Below are positions 20,013 through 31,923 of a stretch of 64,000 nt of DNA, in pieces. The stretch covers positions 1-64,000 of the forward strand of contig JAEKLF010000039.1 of the NCBI GenBank assembly GCA_019509985.1. The letters are read 5' to 3'. A program made the position numbers and the translations under genes. Every line of letters begins with the position of its first letter. Within the stretch, counting starts at the first letter, position 1. The notes beneath the pieces were generated by a model that was not told the origin of the DNA, did not search any database, and saw only the letters and a program-made list of their open reading frames with translations. Source of the DNA: Burkholderiales bacterium. Its GTDB lineage: Bacteria; Pseudomonadota; Gammaproteobacteria; Burkholderiales; Burkholderiaceae_C.

Positions 20013-20929
20013 ACGAGATCGCCCTCCTCATCGCCGCGACGCTGAGCGCCGGCACGGTGCTGGCCATTGCCGGATTGGGTCTGCTGATCAACGAACGCGC
20101 CGGCATCGTCAACCTCGGCGCCGAGGGCCTGATGCTGGTGGCCGCCATCGCCGGCTTCGCCACCGGCGTGCACACCGGCTCTGATGTGCTGGGCTTCATC
20201 GCCGGCATGGCCGCGGGCGCCGTGATGTCGCTGTTCTTCGGGCTGCTGGTGATCTGGCTGAACACCAACCAGTACGCCACCGGCCTGGCGCTCAGCCTGT
20301 TCGGCGCCGGCTTCTCGGCCTTCGTCGGCATCGAGTACACGCAGCAGCGGCTCACGGCGCGCGAGCCATGGGCCGTTCCCTTTCTGTCCGACCTGCCGCT
20401 GCTGGGCAAGGCGCTGTTCGCCCATCACCCGATGGTCTACGTCGCGATGGCGCTGGTCGTGGCGCTGCACTTCTTCCTCTACCGCAGCCGCGCCGGCCTG
20501 GTGCTGCGCGCGGTGGGCGAGTCACCCGAATCCGCCCATGCGCTGGGCTATCCGGTGCGCAGCATCCGTCTGGCCGCCGTGGCCGCGGGCGGCGCGCTGT
20601 GTGGCCTGGCCGGTGCCTACCTGTCGCTGATCTACACGCCGCTGTGGGTCGAGGGCATGGTGGCCGGCAAGGGCTGGATCGCGCTCGCGCTGACCACCTT
20701 CGCCACCTGGCGGCCGGCCCGCGTGCTGCTGGGCGCCTATCTGTTCGGCGGCGTGACCATGCTGCAGTTCCACCTGCAGAGCGAGGGCATCGACATCCCG
20801 ACGCACTGGCTCAGCATGCTGCCCTATCTCGCCACCATCGCCGTGCTGGTGCTGATCTCGCGCAACCCGGCGTGGATCAAGGCCAACATGCCCGCGTCGC
20901 TCGGCAAACCGTTCAAACCCGGCCATTGA
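20009..20929 (+). CDS. nucleoside ABC importer permease (second)
   Basis: A 306-residue permease, with LINERAGIVNLGAEGLMLVAA near the N-terminus, ATGLALSLFGAGFSAFVG, and the coupling-loop region AVGESPESAHALGYPVRSIRLAAVAAGGALCGLAGAYLS read in parts. It ends in a basic tail. The ATGA start overlaps the first permease. The binding-protein gene follows after 28 bases, so this operon places its binding protein last, unlike operon A. Confidence 0.9.
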   Translation: MNEIALLIAATLSAGTVLAIAGLGLLINERAGIVNLGAEGLMLVAAIAGFATGVHTGSDVLGFIAGMAAGAVMSLFFGLLVIWLNTNQYATGLALSLFGAGFSAFVGIEYTQQRLTAREPWAVPFLSDLPLLGKALFAHHPMVYVAMALVVALHFFLYRSRAGLVLRAVGESPESAHALGYPVRSIRLAAVAAGGALCGLAGAYLSLIYTPLWVEGMVAGKGWIALALTTFATWRPARVLLGAYLFGGVTMLQFHLQSEGIDIPTHWLSMLPYLATIAVLVLISRNPAWIKANMPASLGKPFKPGH

Positions 20930-20957
20930 ATCCAACCCCCACCCTTCAGGAGCCCGC

Positions 20958-23310
<2,353 letters not shown>

Positions 23311-23319
23311 ACCGGACAG

Positions 23320-23600
23320 GTATTTGATGCGCCGCCCGCGGGCAGGCCGTCGGAGACAAGGTCCACGCCCCATACCTCTTTGAGGCCTCGGCACTCGTGC
23401 AACGGCACGCGCTCGAGCTTCAGGCACTGCCTGCCGCGGTGCTTGCGCACCGAAAGGTCGGCCAGCTTGTAGAGCCGGTAACGCGCTTGTCGTTGATCTG
23501 CGTGCCTGCGGCATGCGGCAGATCGCCGATGCGGCGGTAACCAAGGCGTCGTCTCTCATGGGCCAACTCGTAGTGGCACGCGTCGTAGATCGGCGCTGGC
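23320..23600 (-). mobile_element. degenerate IS3-family transposase remnant
   Basis: Two minus-strand frames together read like part of an IS3-family OrfB. About 23480-23600 gives HERRRLGYRRIGDL...INDKRV. After a frameshift, about 23320-23450 gives VRKHRGRQCLKLERV, then LKEVWGVDLVSDGL, and the neighbouring frame restores GRRIKYL. These match the conserved region before and at the first catalytic Asp (W.MDFV.D.L). The rest of the element and its ends are not recognisable. The gap from 23311 to 23844 holds nothing else I can identify. Confidence 0.65.
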
Positions 23601-23844
23601 GATGGTGCGCTGCCTGCACTCGGCCTGGCGGGGGCCGGTTCGAAGTCCCATAACGCGCCTGGATGGCAAGACCTAGGACCGCGCAGTCCGTCAGTCAAGT
23701 TGAGGATGCAGCGCCGCCGCCGTCACCCTCTAATCGCCGCCGGGGCAACGGGTCTTGTCTACACGGGGCTTGCGCCTTGCTGCTCACACGCACCGTGCTG
23801 CTAAGGCCCGATGCAACCGATGTACGTTGACCGAGGAGGTCGAG

Positions 23845-25803
23845 ATGGCAGAGATGGTAATTCCCGGCACCTATATCGAGGAACGCACCGAGGGCCTGAT
23901 CTCGGCCGGTGGCGTCACGACCGGTGTCGTCGCAGTCATCGGCACGGCCAGCTCGGGGCCGATCGGCACGCCGGTCACGCTGGCATCGCTGTCGGACGCC
24001 AGCGACCTGTTCGGCGCGCCCGACAATTTCAGCGTGCCGAGCGACGGCAGCAACCCGCTGACGCTGACCCGCGCGCTGCAGCTGGTCTACGGCAACGGCG
24101 CCTCGACCGTCATCGCCGTGCGCGTGGCCAGCCCACGCGCTGCCGCCGCGCAGTACGCGCTGAAAGATGCGGCTGACCATACCGTCGCCGTGCTGACCGC
24201 CGCCACGCCGGGCACCTGGGGCAACAACATCCAGGTCGCCGTCACCCAAGCCAAGACGCCGGCGCGCATCAACGGAGAGCGCCAGACCAGCGGCTTCGCC
24301 GCGTTGAAGTACCACAGCGTGCAACCCGGCCCGCAGAACCGGCTGCAGGTCGTTCGCGGCGACACGCGACGCGTCGACAACTTCGACCTTGACTACAAAT
24401 ACGTCACCCGCAACGAGACCGTCGCCAAGAACAGCGGCGGCGGCTTCCAACTGGCCAACGCGCCCGCTGCGGTGGTCGCGGCGATCAATTCCATCGTCGT
24501 GCTCGACGGCACTGGCGCGCCGGTGCGCGCCTATGGTGCCAACACACCCGCCGGCGTCACGCCCGGCACCATCCTCTACGACATCACCGCCACGCCGGGC
24601 GCTGGCGAGGTTCGCATCAATGCCGCTACCGGCGAGTTGACTTTCGCGGCCGCGCAGGTGCCGGCCGCCGGGCAAAGCGTCGTCGCGACCTACGGCGTTG
24701 ACCACGCGCCACCGACCGCCGGCCACGTGCTCATCACGGTCTGGAACGGCCAGCTCGACTTCGCCGCCGGCGAGGGCCCGCGCGCCGTGGCCGGCGACGT
24801 GCTCAGCGCCAGCTACTCGGTCGAGCCGGCCGACAGCGTGCAGGTGAACCTCAGCTGGGGGCAGGTCAAGGAAACCTACGTCGTGCCCGACGGCAACTCG
24901 CTGGCCGCCACGGCCGCCGCATCCAGCCTGGTCAGCGTGGCCGCCGACGCGGGCTTCGGCAATGCGCGCCCCGCCACCGGCGTCAACGCCTATTTCGGCA
25001 CCGGCAGCAACCTCGGCGGCGCCGACGGCGCCGACGCCGGCTCGGATGAATACGCTGCCGGCCTGGACGCGATCTCCAACCAGCTCGTCAACATCGTCGT
25101 GCTGGCCGGCCAGGATTCCGCCGGCATGGGCTCCATCCTCGTCGACCACCTGCTGGCCACCGAGCAGGTCGACCTCGAGCGCATCGGCGTCATCGGCGCG
25201 CCGGGTGCCACGGTGGCCGACTTCCTCGGCCACAAGGTGGCCGAGGCGCGCATCGTGCTGGCCGCACCCGGCATCCGCCAGCCCGACGGCACGACGCTGC
25301 CCCCGGCCTACACCGCCGCTGCAGTGGCCGGCCTGATCTCCTCGCTGCCGGTGCAGATCAGCCTGACCAACAAGGTCATCAACGTGCCCGACCTGACGCT
25401 CTACGCCAACCGCGGCCAGCAGGCGCAGCTGATCGAGCGCAACGTGCTGACGCTGATCAACAAAGAAGGCCTGCGCGTGCTCAAGGGCGTCACCACCGAG
25501 GGTGTCGGCGAGCCGTTCGCGGCCATCCCGACGCGGCGCATCGTCGACTACGCCAAGTACGGCGTGCGCTCGGCAGCCAACCCCTACATCGGCCGGCTCA
25601 ACAACGCCCGCGTACGCACAGCGCTGAAGGCCACGCTGGACGCCTTCCTGACCGGCATGGTGCAGGACGAGGCGCTGACGGGTTACACGCTCGACGTCAG
25701 CGCCACCCGCGCACAGGAGATCGCCGGCCAGGTCAGCGTCGTGATGACCATCCAGCCGACCTTCAGCATCGACTACATCCGGGTCGTCATGACCCTGCAA
25801 TGA
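23845..25803 (+). CDS. contractile tail sheath protein
   Basis: A 652-residue tail sheath protein. The N-terminus (MVIPGTYIEERTEGLISAGG) and the following segment (VIGTASSGPIGTPV, LVYGNGASTVIAVRV) are typical of sheath subunits. The C-terminal domain has EPFAAIPTRRIVDYAKYGVR and ends with IDYIRVVMTLQ, as in sheath proteins of contractile injection systems. A middle section of about 300 residues is an inserted, surface-exposed type domain. The ATG at 23845 follows GAGGAGG. It is the first structural gene of the island and is followed by the tube gene, the usual order. Confidence 0.92.
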   Translation: MAEMVIPGTYIEERTEGLISAGGVTTGVVAVIGTASSGPIGTPVTLASLSDASDLFGAPDNFSVPSDGSNPLTLTRALQLVYGNGASTVIAVRVASPRAAAAQYALKDAADHTVAVLTAATPGTWGNNIQVAVTQAKTPARINGERQTSGFAALKYHSVQPGPQNRLQVVRGDTRRVDNFDLDYKYVTRNETVAKNSGGGFQLANAPAAVVAAINSIVVLDGTGAPVRAYGANTPAGVTPGTILYDITATPGAGEVRINAATGELTFAAAQVPAAGQSVVATYGVDHAPPTAGHVLITVWNGQLDFAAGEGPRAVAGDVLSASYSVEPADSVQVNLSWGQVKETYVVPDGNSLAATAAASSLVSVAADAGFGNARPATGVNAYFGTGSNLGGADGADAGSDEYAAGLDAISNQLVNIVVLAGQDSAGMGSILVDHLLATEQVDLERIGVIGAPGATVADFLGHKVAEARIVLAAPGIRQPDGTTLPPAYTAAAVAGLISSLPVQISLTNKVINVPDLTLYANRGQQAQLIERNVLTLINKEGLRVLKGVTTEGVGEPFAAIPTRRIVDYAKYGVRSAANPYIGRLNNARVRTALKATLDAFLTGMVQDEALTGYTLDVSATRAQEIAGQVSVVMTIQPTFSIDYIRVVMTLQ

Positions 25804-25823
25804 ACTGAGACAGGAGCAGAACC

Positions 25824-26327
25824 ATGGCGAACACCGATGTCCTGCGTGCAATAGACGCCGTCCTGGTGCTCGGCGTCGAGGACACCTCGACGCCGGAGGG
25901 CCAGGCCGCCGACGCGCTGGTCTCTCAGTACGACCTGTCCAACGTGGTCGGCCGGCTGACCAACGTCGCCATCGGCATCAGCAGCGACGTGCAGCCCTTC
26001 TACGAGATCGGCAATCGCTACCCCACCCACCTGCGCCCGGGCGTCGTGCGCGTCAGCGGCTCAGCGGAGCGCGCCCACGTCAACGGGGCGCTGCTGCGCC
26101 TGCTGCTCGGCGACGGTGCGGTCAGCCCGCCCAGCGGGCCAGCCTTCGTGCAGCCGTCGTTCAACCTGATCTCGACGCTGCGCGACCCCAACCACCCGAC
26201 GCAGTCGAGCAAGATCACGCTGTTCGGTGTCAAGTTCGACCGCTGGAACTACACCATCCCGAGCGACACCTTCGTCATGGAGGCCGTCAGCTTCCAGGCG
26301 ATGCGCGTGGCCTACGAAGAAACCTGA
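25824..26327 (+). CDS. tail tube protein
   Basis: A 167-residue protein placed directly after the sheath gene. The C-terminal part KITLFGVKFDRWNYTIPSDT and FVMEAVSFQAMRVAYEE fits the tail tube (Hcp-like) fold of gp19-type proteins, which ends in a long beta-strand. The N-terminal half is less typical. It would form the inner tube pushed out on sheath contraction. ACAGGAGCAG lies ahead of the ATG. Confidence 0.75.
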   Translation: MANTDVLRAIDAVLVLGVEDTSTPEGQAADALVSQYDLSNVVGRLTNVAIGISSDVQPFYEIGNRYPTHLRPGVVRVSGSAERAHVNGALLRLLLGDGAVSPPSGPAFVQPSFNLISTLRDPNHPTQSSKITLFGVKFDRWNYTIPSDTFVMEAVSFQAMRVAYEET

Positions 26328-26343
26328 TTGGCGGTTCGGGACC

Positions 26344-26877
26344 ATGAACAGCCTCCCGCGCCAAGCAGCGCCGGCCGATATGCCGGCCGCCACCCAGCTG
26401 CTGACGCCGCAAGAGTTGCTGGCCGGCAGCCAGTTGCAGCACGAGGTCGAGATCCCCGCCGCCATACTGCGACCCGGCCAGTACGACGACGTCGAGAGCA
26501 GCACTCGCCACATCGTGCGGCTGCGCCCGCTGAAGGTCGCCACGCTGGCGCTGATCTCGCGCGCGGCGCAGGACGACGCCGCACTGGTGCCGCTGCTGAT
26601 GATCAAGGAAGCGCTGGTCGAACCGCAGCTCGGCTTCGACGAGATTCGCAACCTGCATGCTGGCCTGGTGCAATTCCTGGTCGCCGCAGTGCACCGCGTC
26701 TCCGGCATGCAGGCCGACGGCGAAGCCATGCGCGCCGCTGGCGATTCGGCCATCGGCGAAGCGCACCTGCGGCTGGCGCGCCACTACGGCTGGACGCCGT
26801 CGCAAGTCGCCGAGTTGACGCCGGGTCAAATGGCGGTCTATCTGTCCGCCCTGCCCGGCCTGGGCGGGCCACCGTGA
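26344..26877 (+). CDS. tail assembly chaperone-like protein
   Basis: A 177-residue, mostly helical cytoplasmic-type protein. It contains LTPQELLAGSQ, then VRLRPLKVATLALISRAAQ and LVPLLMIKEALVEPQ, and a C-terminal helix pair HYGWTPSQVAELTPGQMAVY. The last resembles the short DUF6760-type proteins found after the tube gene in contractile injection clusters, here apparently fused to a larger domain. Its position between tube and tape-measure candidate suggests an assembly chaperone. Identification rests on position and pattern. Confidence 0.5.
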   Translation: MNSLPRQAAPADMPAATQLLTPQELLAGSQLQHEVEIPAAILRPGQYDDVESSTRHIVRLRPLKVATLALISRAAQDDAALVPLLMIKEALVEPQLGFDEIRNLHAGLVQFLVAAVHRVSGMQADGEAMRAAGDSAIGEAHLRLARHYGWTPSQVAELTPGQMAVYLSALPGLGGPP

Positions 26878-27917
26878 CCCCCGCGCTCGGCTGGGATCCG
26901 ACGGCGCCGGCGGCCGCGTTGCGGCGCGTCCAGGCGCAGCTGTTGTCCCCCGGCTCGCTGGCGTGGTTCGAACGGCTGGCGCCCGACAGCAGCGATCCGT
27001 GGAGCAGCTTCGACGCGCTGATCCGCGCAGCCCTGTCCGGCACGCCGGCACCTGCGCCGGCCGCCGTGACCGCCACGGCGCGCCCGTACACGCCGCACCA
27101 CGACTGGTCATCGCCTGGGTCGGCGCGCAGGAGCGTCGCGCTGCCGCAGGCAGAGACGTTGGCGCCTTCAGTGGCGACAGGGATCGGACCGGAGCGGCCC
27201 ACCGCACGCGCCAGCCAGCCCGCGAACACGTCCTTCGCCGCGCTGCGCACCATCCGTGCCGGTGCCTTTGCCAACGCGGTGCCGGCAATGCGCGCCACCG
27301 CGACCGACTTCCCTGCCGCCTCTCGACCGGGGGCGGCCGAAGTGCCCGCGCCAGCAGCCGTCGGCAGCGCTGTGCGAGCCCACGGTTTCCGCGCCGGGTC
27401 CCCCGCGACGCCTGCTTCGACGCGCGCGCACCAAAGCCCGCAGCCCGTTGCCGTCCGGCCCGCGCAGCCATCCACGCCGACCGGCCTGCCGCACCCCGGC
27501 GACGCGACCGCAGCCGAGCAGCCGCCGCGCCCGCCGTCCGCCCGCGTCATCGGCTGGCCTCTGGCTCGGCAGAAGTCCCCGGGTGGCGAACTCCCGACAG
27601 AAACCCGTCGCACGCGCGTCGTGGAGGGGCTGCCCGCCTTGCGCAGCCTCATGCAGAGCGCCGTTGCACAAGGCCGGCAGCCCGACGTCATGCCGGCGTT
27701 GAACGCACCCGCCGGCACACCGCCGGTCACCGAGCTGGCTGCACCGCCGCTGTCGCGGCAGGCCACGATCGACAGCCTGCCGATGTCACGCCCCTTCGTT
27801 GGCGCTGACCCGCTGGCCGAGGAAGCGCTCGTCGACCGCGTCATCGACCGCCTCGACGAACGCCTGCGCGAGCTGAGCATCCGCCACCTCGGCTTCACCG
27901 GGGGGCTGGGCACATGA
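26874..27917 (+). CDS. Pro/Ala-rich protein with conserved C-terminal helix
   Basis: A 347-residue protein that starts with a GTG overlapping the preceding stop. Residues about 1-45 are ordered (LGWDPTAPAAALRRVQAQL). Residues about 55-300 are a low-complexity region rich in Ala, Pro, Arg and Thr, probably disordered. The end is a charged helix, EEALVDRVIDRLDERLREL, followed by SIRHLGFTGGLG. No family is recognised. The layout, disordered linker plus C-terminal docking helix, suggests a scaffold or assembly factor of the tail. Confidence 0.6.
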   Translation: MTPALGWDPTAPAAALRRVQAQLLSPGSLAWFERLAPDSSDPWSSFDALIRAALSGTPAPAPAAVTATARPYTPHHDWSSPGSARRSVALPQAETLAPSVATGIGPERPTARASQPANTSFAALRTIRAGAFANAVPAMRATATDFPAASRPGAAEVPAPAAVGSAVRAHGFRAGSPATPASTRAHQSPQPVAVRPAQPSTPTGLPHPGDATAAEQPPRPPSARVIGWPLARQKSPGGELPTETRRTRVVEGLPALRSLMQSAVAQGRQPDVMPALNAPAGTPPVTELAAPPLSRQATIDSLPMSRPFVGADPLAEEALVDRVIDRLDERLRELSIRHLGFTGGLGT

Positions 27918-28510
27918 GCCTCGAGATCGCCGGCGTGGTGCTGGACAGGCTCGTCAGCATCGACATCAGCGAAGGCGCCCGCTTCGTGCGGCACGCCGTG
28001 CCCGGCCAGGAGGGCGACGCCACGCAGGCGCTGGGCCGCCCCAGCGTGCAGATCCTGCTGCGCGGCATCTTCTACGGCGACGGCGCTGCCGACGACATGA
28101 AGACGCTGCGCGACCACCTGCTGGGCCGCGAGCCGGTGGACTTCCTCTGCGAGATCACCGGCCAGGGCTATTTCTCGCAGGTGCTGGTCGAGCGGCTGGA
28201 CGTCGGCCAGCGCGCCGGCCGGCTCGACGAGTTCGACTTCGAGTGCGCGCTGTGCGAATACGTGCCGCCGCCCCCGCCACCGGCCAGCAGCCCGTTCGGC
28301 GACCTGGACGCCGGCCTGCTGGCCGAGGCCGCCGGTGCGATGGACGACATCCAGTCCGCGCTGGCCGCGGTGTCCAGCCTGGGTGACCTGCTCTCCGGCG
28401 CGTCGGACTTCGGTAACCCCACGACGCGGCTGCCCGGCATGCTCGACAGCTTCGGCGGCGCCACCGGCAACGCGGCGGGCACCTTGTCGGCCATCGGAGG
28501 CTTGCTGTGA
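27914..28510 (+). CDS. tail adaptor/DNA-circularisation-N-like protein
   Basis: A 198-residue protein beginning MSLEIAGVVLDRLVSIDISE. It continues with beta-rich sequence (SVQILLRGIFYGDGAADDMK, VDFLCEITGQGYFSQVLVE), which resembles the N-terminal domain of phage DNA-circularisation/baseplate adaptor proteins. It also contains the polyproline hinge EYVPPPPPP, then an Ala/Gly-rich tail. The ATG overlaps the previous stop. It is probably a tube-proximal or baseplate component. Assignment is tentative. Confidence 0.5.
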   Translation: MSLEIAGVVLDRLVSIDISEGARFVRHAVPGQEGDATQALGRPSVQILLRGIFYGDGAADDMKTLRDHLLGREPVDFLCEITGQGYFSQVLVERLDVGQRAGRLDEFDFECALCEYVPPPPPPASSPFGDLDAGLLAEAAGAMDDIQSALAAVSSLGDLLSGASDFGNPTTRLPGMLDSFGGATGNAAGTLSAIGGLL

Positions 28511-31500
28511 CCGGCGCCACCACCAGCCTGCCCGACCTGCACGCCGCGCAGGACGCCGCGGCCAACGCACAGACCGGCCTGGCCGGCTTCGTCCACACGG
28601 CCACGTCGCTGGCCAGTGGTGGTTCAGATTCGCCGCTGCACGGCCTCACGCAGGCGCTGGGCGGCCTGGAGGGCGCGCTGGACATCGACGTCAGCGGCCT
28701 GACGCAGCGCCTGCCAGGCGCGCTGACGACCATCCAGAACGCGCTGCCGGCCGACGCGCTGCGCTTCGTCGAGGAGTTGGACCAGGGCTACCAGCAGCTC
28801 AACGACTTCCTGACGCAGAGCCCGCTGATCCAGCAGATCCAGCCCGGCCAGAACCTGGAGCAGACCGCGCTGGCGCTCGTCGAGCAGGTGCTGGCGCAGT
28901 TCAGCACCCGGTTGACCCAGCTCGGCAGCTCGCTGATCGACGCCGACACGCTGACGCGAGTTACCGAAGCGTTGACGCTGCTGGAGCAACTGGCCAGCGG
29001 CGCCAGCTTGCCGGAGGCCGGCGAGCTGCTCGAGTTCCTCGGCCGCAACCTTGTCGGCGTCGAGCACGACCTGCTGGCCGAGGCGACGACCCACCTCGGC
29101 GGCGCACTGGCCTTCACCGAGCCGCTGGGCGCCGCGGCGCTGGAGACGGCCATCGGCCCGGCCCGCGACGCGCTGCTGGCCGCCTTCGGTGCGCTGGCCA
29201 CGGCCATGCGCAACTTCGACGCGGCCGACGCCGCCGCCTACCCGGCCCTGGAGGCGCTGCTGCAGGCCTGGAGCGCGGCGCTGGACGCCGCCTTCGCCGC
29301 CGTCGAGACGAGCTGCAACGCGCTGACCACCGTCGTCGGCGCGCCTGCGTGGGACACGCTGTTCTCGGCCTACGCCACCGTGCTCGCAGCCATCCCGCTC
29401 GACGATGTGCCCACCATCGACGACGCCGTCGACGCGATGGCCGGCATGCTGGAGTCGCTGCTGGCGCGGCTGCGCATGAGCCTGTCACCCGAAGAGCTGG
29501 CCGGCCAGGTCACGCGCGTGGCCAGCAGCCTGCACGACTTGTTCGCCGATTCCGGCCCGGCCCAGGTGCGGCAGATCATCATCGACTTCATCGGCCGCAT
29601 TCAGGCAGCCATCGAAGCCGTGCCGACCGAGGAAGTCCGCCAGGCCGTCACCGGCATGCTGGCGCGCGTGAAGCAGGAGCTGGAAGCGCTCGGCATCACC
29701 GAGGTGCGCGCCGACATCGAGGCCGGCTTCCAGCACGCCCACGATTTCATCGACCAGAACATCGGCAACGACCTGCTCGGCGGCCTGCAGAGCACGCTGG
29801 CCAACGCGCTGGCCCAGTTCAACAACATCCCCATCGCCGAGCTGGGCGAGACGATCGCCGGCGCCGTCGCGCAGGTCGGCTCGCTGATCGACCAGCTGGC
29901 CGGTCAGCTGTCCTCGGCGCTCGACGAGTTGAAGGCCTTGCTCGCGCAGCTGGACGGCCTGAGCTTCCAGCCCGTGGCCGACGAGGTCATCGATGAGATC
30001 GACGCGCTGAAGGCCAAGCTGGCCGCCATCAACCCGAACTCGCTGTCCGAGGTCGAGAAGGTTGCGCTCCAGGCTGGCCTGGCCATTCTGCGCGCGGTCG
30101 ACCTCGAATCGATGATCGATGACCAGCTCAAGAGCGGCTTCAAGACCATCGACGACCAGCTCACGCAGGGCGTGCAGACGGTGCTGGACGCGTGGCTCGA
30201 ATTCCGCCAGCGCATCGGCGGCTTCGACGGCGGCGCGCTGGTGGCGCCGGTCAACGCGCTGCTGGACCAGGTCGGCGGCGCCGTGCAGAGCATCAACGGC
30301 ACGCGGGTGCTGGCGCCGCTGGACCAACTCGTTGACCAGCTGCTGGCACAGGCCAATCGCCTCTCGCCCGCCGTGCTGCTGGACCCGCTGAAGGCGCCCT
30401 ACGCGCAGATGATGGCGACGATCAACCGCGCCAACCCCGACGTCTGGGTCGAGCCGCTGCGGCTGCTGAAGACCGAGATCGACAAGCTCGTCGACCTCAT
30501 CGACATCACACCGCTGCTGACGACGCTGGAAACCAAGGAGCGCGAGCTGTTCGCCCAGGCGCGCCAGGGCCTGGCCGATGCGCTGGACGCCATCCACCTG
30601 CCGGCGCCGCTGGACGGCTTCTTCGCCACGATGAAGGCGCTGGTGCTGGGCATCGCCGACGCCGTCTTCGGCGACCCGGACACGGCGATCAAGCAATTCA
30701 GCAGCGGCCTGGCCGGCCACATCAAGCCCAGCACGCTGTTCCAGCCGCTGGATCTCGCGTTCGACAAGCTCGTCGGCGCCGTCGACACGCTGCCGCAGGA
30801 CCAGTTGCTGGCCGCGCTGGAAGGGCTGCGCAGCGGCATCGGCACCGCGCTGCCCGCGCTGAACCCGGCCGGTGTGATGGCCGTGCTGCGGCAGGCGCAG
30901 GGCCGGCTCAACGCGCTGTCGCCCACCGCGCTGGCCGGCGTCGTCGCGCTGCCGGCGCTGAGCGTGCAGCTCAGTGCCAGGCTGGACCTCACCGCCGGCA
31001 ATGACGCACTGAAGGCCTCGCTGCGGGCCAAGCTCAGCCTCTCGACCGCGCCCATCGACATCAACGCCGGCGGCGCCTCGCGCCTGCAAGGCTTGATCGC
31101 CGCACAGGCCGGCCTGTCCGCCGCGCTGCGCCAGCGCATCAACGGCCTGGACGCCAGCGGCGCGCAGGCCGCGTGGGCGAGGCTGGACGCCAACCTGTCA
31201 CGCCTGCTGCCCGACTTCCTGCGCCAGCCGAACCCGCTGACGATGGCCGACGTGCGCGCGGGCCTCGCCGCGCTGCGCCCATCCACGAAGGCGCGCCGCA
31301 TCGACCTGGCAGTGGACCGTTTCCTGGCCGACCTGGCGCCGCTGCAGGGCGCGCTGGACGGCTCCGTCAACGGCTTCTTCACCGAGATCCGCAACGCCGC
31401 GCTGCTGCTGCACCCGGCCGGCCTGCAGGACGCCGTGGCCGGTGTCTACACGGCGCTGCGCAGCAAGCTCGACGTGCTGGACCCCGACTCGCTGGCCGCC

Positions 31501-31923
31501 GAACTGCGCACCTCGGTGTGGGACCCGCTGACCGACCCGCTGAAGGCCATAGACCCCGCGGCCATCCAGGTGCAGCTCGACGCGCTGTTCCACCAGTTGG
31601 TCGACAAGCTCGGCAGCGCCGTGCGCGGCCTGCTCGACCAGCTCAGGACCGCCATCGACGCCTTCCTGGCGCAAGTCCGCGCCGCGCTGGCCCAGGTGCT
31701 GGACGCACTGAAGGCACAGTTCGAGCAGATCCTGCAGGACGTGACCGCGCTGCTGGCCAAGCTGGACCAGCTCATCGTCGACGACCTGTTCCACCGCCTG
31801 CTGACCTTGCTGGCCAACCTAGAGACCAGCTTCAACCAGCAGCTGGACCGAGTGCGCCATGAGTTCGACGCGATGCTGGACGCGATCCCGCTCGGCTCGT
31901 CCAGCGCGGCGGTGGCGGCATGA
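28507..31923 (+). CDS. 1138-residue helical protein, candidate tape measure
   Basis: A very long, almost entirely alpha-helical protein with recurrent hydrophobic heptads and LDQL-type motifs (ALVEQVLAQF, IDQLAGQLSSALDELKALLAQL, LVDQLLAQAN, LLDQLRTAIDAFLAQVRAAL). There is no signal peptide and no clear membrane segment. Long helical proteins between the tube/chaperone genes and the baseplate genes are typically tape measures that set tail length. At about 0.15 nm per residue it would specify a tail of roughly 170 nm. No sequence homology to a known tape measure can be claimed by eye. ATGA overlaps join it to both neighbours. Confidence 0.5.
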   Translation: MTGATTSLPDLHAAQDAAANAQTGLAGFVHTATSLASGGSDSPLHGLTQALGGLEGALDIDVSGLTQRLPGALTTIQNALPADALRFVEELDQGYQQLNDFLTQSPLIQQIQPGQNLEQTALALVEQVLAQFSTRLTQLGSSLIDADTLTRVTEALTLLEQLASGASLPEAGELLEFLGRNLVGVEHDLLAEATTHLGGALAFTEPLGAAALETAIGPARDALLAAFGALATAMRNFDAADAAAYPALEALLQAWSAALDAAFAAVETSCNALTTVVGAPAWDTLFSAYATVLAAIPLDDVPTIDDAVDAMAGMLESLLARLRMSLSPEELAGQVTRVASSLHDLFADSGPAQVRQIIIDFIGRIQAAIEAVPTEEVRQAVTGMLARVKQELEALGITEVRADIEAGFQHAHDFIDQNIGNDLLGGLQSTLANALAQFNNIPIAELGETIAGAVAQVGSLIDQLAGQLSSALDELKALLAQLDGLSFQPVADEVIDEIDALKAKLAAINPNSLSEVEKVALQAGLAILRAVDLESMIDDQLKSGFKTIDDQLTQGVQTVLDAWLEFRQRIGGFDGGALVAPVNALLDQVGGAVQSINGTRVLAPLDQLVDQLLAQANRLSPAVLLDPLKAPYAQMMATINRANPDVWVEPLRLLKTEIDKLVDLIDITPLLTTLETKERELFAQARQGLADALDAIHLPAPLDGFFATMKALVLGIADAVFGDPDTAIKQFSSGLAGHIKPSTLFQPLDLAFDKLVGAVDTLPQDQLLAALEGLRSGIGTALPALNPAGVMAVLRQAQGRLNALSPTALAGVVALPALSVQLSARLDLTAGNDALKASLRAKLSLSTAPIDINAGGASRLQGLIAAQAGLSAALRQRINGLDASGAQAAWARLDANLSRLLPDFLRQPNPLTMADVRAGLAALRPSTKARRIDLAVDRFLADLAPLQGALDGSVNGFFTEIRNAALLLHPAGLQDAVAGVYTALRSKLDVLDPDSLAAELRTSVWDPLTDPLKAIDPAAIQVQLDALFHQLVDKLGSAVRGLLDQLRTAIDAFLAQVRAALAQVLDALKAQFEQILQDVTALLAKLDQLIVDDLFHRLLTLLANLETSFNQQLDRVRHEFDAMLDAIPLGSSSAAVAA

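Noticed and set aside
28507..31923. Interpretation of the 1138-residue protein as a methyl-accepting or structural coiled-coil protein unrelated to the tail
   Set aside because: Four-base overlaps with tail genes on both sides and lack of signal or receptor motifs favour a tail role, although homology is not shown.
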